Shown: piece by piece, positions 62,882 to 64,000 of the stretch
How the letters are laid out: every line of letters begins with the position of its first letter
How positions within the stretch are numbered: position 1 is the first letter of the stretch
Source of the DNA: Caenorhabditis elegans
Taxonomy: Eukaryota > Nematoda > Chromadorea > Rhabditida > Rhabditidae
Direction of reading: 5' to 3'
DNA: 64,000 bases
NCBI RefSeq assembly: GCF_000002985.6
Contig: NC_003279.8
Coordinates: 1,054,001-1,118,000 of the forward strand
The notes under the pieces: generated by a model
Told to the model about the DNA's origin: nothing
What the model saw: the letters and a program-made list of their open reading frames with translations, nothing else
Database searches by the model: none
Position numbers and translations under genes: made by a program

Positions 62882-64000
62882 ACACTCTTTGACTACCTTC
62901 TCTTTGACTACCTTAGATCTTTGACTACCTTTTGCTCTTTGACTACCTTAGATCTTTGACTACCTTTTGCTCTTTGACTACCTTTGCTCTTTGACTACCT
63001 TCTCTTTGACTACCTTTTGCTCTTTGACTACCTTAGATCTTTGACTACCTTAGATCTTTGACTACCTTTGCTCTTTGACTACCTTCTCTTTGACTACCTT
63101 TTGCTCTTTGACTACCTTAGATCTTTGACTACCTTAGATCTTTGACTACCTTTTGCTCTTTGACTACCTTTGCTCATTGACTACCTTTCGGCTCATTGAC
63201 TACCTTTCGGCTCATTGACTACCTTTCGGCTCATTGACTACCTTTCGGCTCATTGACTACCTTCAGTTGCTCATTGACTACCTTTATCTAATTTTTCAGA
63301 ATTTTCAGTTTTTTTCGCTGAAAAATCAGAATTTTCAATAACATGTTACTTTTTGATGTCTAAGAAGCTGGTGCACTTTTTCATTTCCTGAAATTCCGGA
63401 GAAAATGGAGATGCGATCTGATGTATAAATGCTCATTGACTACCTTTTGCTCTTTGACTACCTTTGCTCTTTGACTACCTTAGATCTTTGACTACCTTTT
63501 GCTCTTTGACTACCTTTTGCTCTTTGACTACCTTTGCTCATTGACTACCTTTCGGCTCATTGACTACCTTTCGGCTCATTGACTACCTTTCGGCTCATTG
63601 ACTACCTTTCGGCTCATTGACTACCTTTCGGCTCATTGACTACCTTCAGTTGCTCATTGACTACCTTTATCTAATTTTTCAGAATTTTCAGTTTTTTTCG
63701 CTGAAAAATCAGAATTTTCAATAACATGTTACTTTTTGATGTCTAAGAAGCTGGTGCACTTTTTCATTTCCTGAAATTCCGGAGAAAATGGAGATGCGAT
63801 CTGATGTATAAATGCTCATTGACTACCTTTCGGCTCTTTGACTACCTTTTGCTCTTTGACTACCTTAGATCTTTGACTACCTTTTGCTCTTTGACTACCT
63901 TTGCTCATTGACTACCTTTCGGCTCTTTGACTACCTTTTGCTCTTTGACTACCTTAGATCTTTGACTACCTTTTGCTCTTTGACTACCTTTTGCTCTTTG
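62882..64000. repeat. TGACTACCTT satellite with higher-order structure, runs off the window
   Basis: Units of 16-19 bases: TTTGACTACCTT plus AGATC, TTGCTC, TTTGCTC, TCGGCTCA or CAGTTGCTCA. A non-satellite module of about 145 bases (TTTTTCAGAATTTTCAG ... GATCTGATGTATAAATGCTC) is repeated nearly identically at 63289-63431 and 63674-63815, so the array has a super-period of about 385 bases. Confidence 0.95.

Noticed and set aside
62882..64000. Repeat-spacer pattern resembling a CRISPR array
   Set aside because: Spacers are themselves repeated, unit length varies, and the host is a eukaryote. It is a satellite. The same applies to 26883-27622.

Overview
This window looks like a nematode chromosome arm, almost certainly Caenorhabditis and most probably C. 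elegans. The genes have short exons, acceptors of the TTTTCAG type, many introns near 50 bases alongside repeat-swollen ones, very AT-rich noncoding DNA, and dense palindromic and MITE-like repeats. Two genes are recognisable by full reconstruction: vps-4 (AAA ATPase, 430 aa) and gsa-1 (G alpha-s, 375 aa). From memory both map to the left part of C. elegans chromosome I; no search was possible here.

Layout. At 362-12869 (-) is vps-4, nine exons, whose 5.5-kb intron 4 holds a complete rhodopsin-like receptor gene on the opposite strand (8447-10918 +) and an 840-base in-frame minisatellite. At 12870-14995 is a divergent promoter region between vps-4 and gsa-1. At 14996-20343 (+) is gsa-1, eight exons, followed by a long C/T-rich and repeat-bearing downstream region. 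At 23945-28646 lies an accessory block: two tandemly arranged elements that share the same left end (A) and right end (B). The first carries decayed coding fragments, the second a satellite of small palindromes. At 30630-35694 (+) is a 4-5-pass membrane protein gene with two alternative C-terminal ends. At 36068-41793 (-) is a PSKH1-type protein kinase gene converging on it. From 41794 to 53581 I see no gene, only repeats. At 53582-61501 (+) are two tandem RING/B-box (TRIM-like) genes only 171 bases apart, probably duplicates and possibly one operon. At 61965-62728 (+) is a small secreted cysteine-containing protein gene, intact or decayed. The window ends inside a TGACTACCTT satellite (62882-64000).

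Repeats make up much of the rest. Two dispersed families dominate. Family P has 17 copies of a fold-back element built around TTTGATCTAC-AAAAAATGCGGGA and bounded by CACGTG. Family M has 14 copies with CACGG-TTCTGGC termini. Minisatellites (GCCGGAAATT, TTCTAGGCC, TACAGTACC, TAGGCAGG, TTTTGGCGGGAATTC types) sit inside introns, often a different type in each intron of one gene. Several large palindromes (0.2-0.7 kb) are present.

The genes do not form a single pathway. VPS-4 works in ESCRT-III disassembly, GSA-1 in cAMP signalling, the PSKH1-like kinase is a membrane-anchored CaMK-group kinase, and the RING genes are candidate E3 ligases. Coordinates of exons come from reading splice sites and checking that reading phase closes; they were not tested against transcripts.
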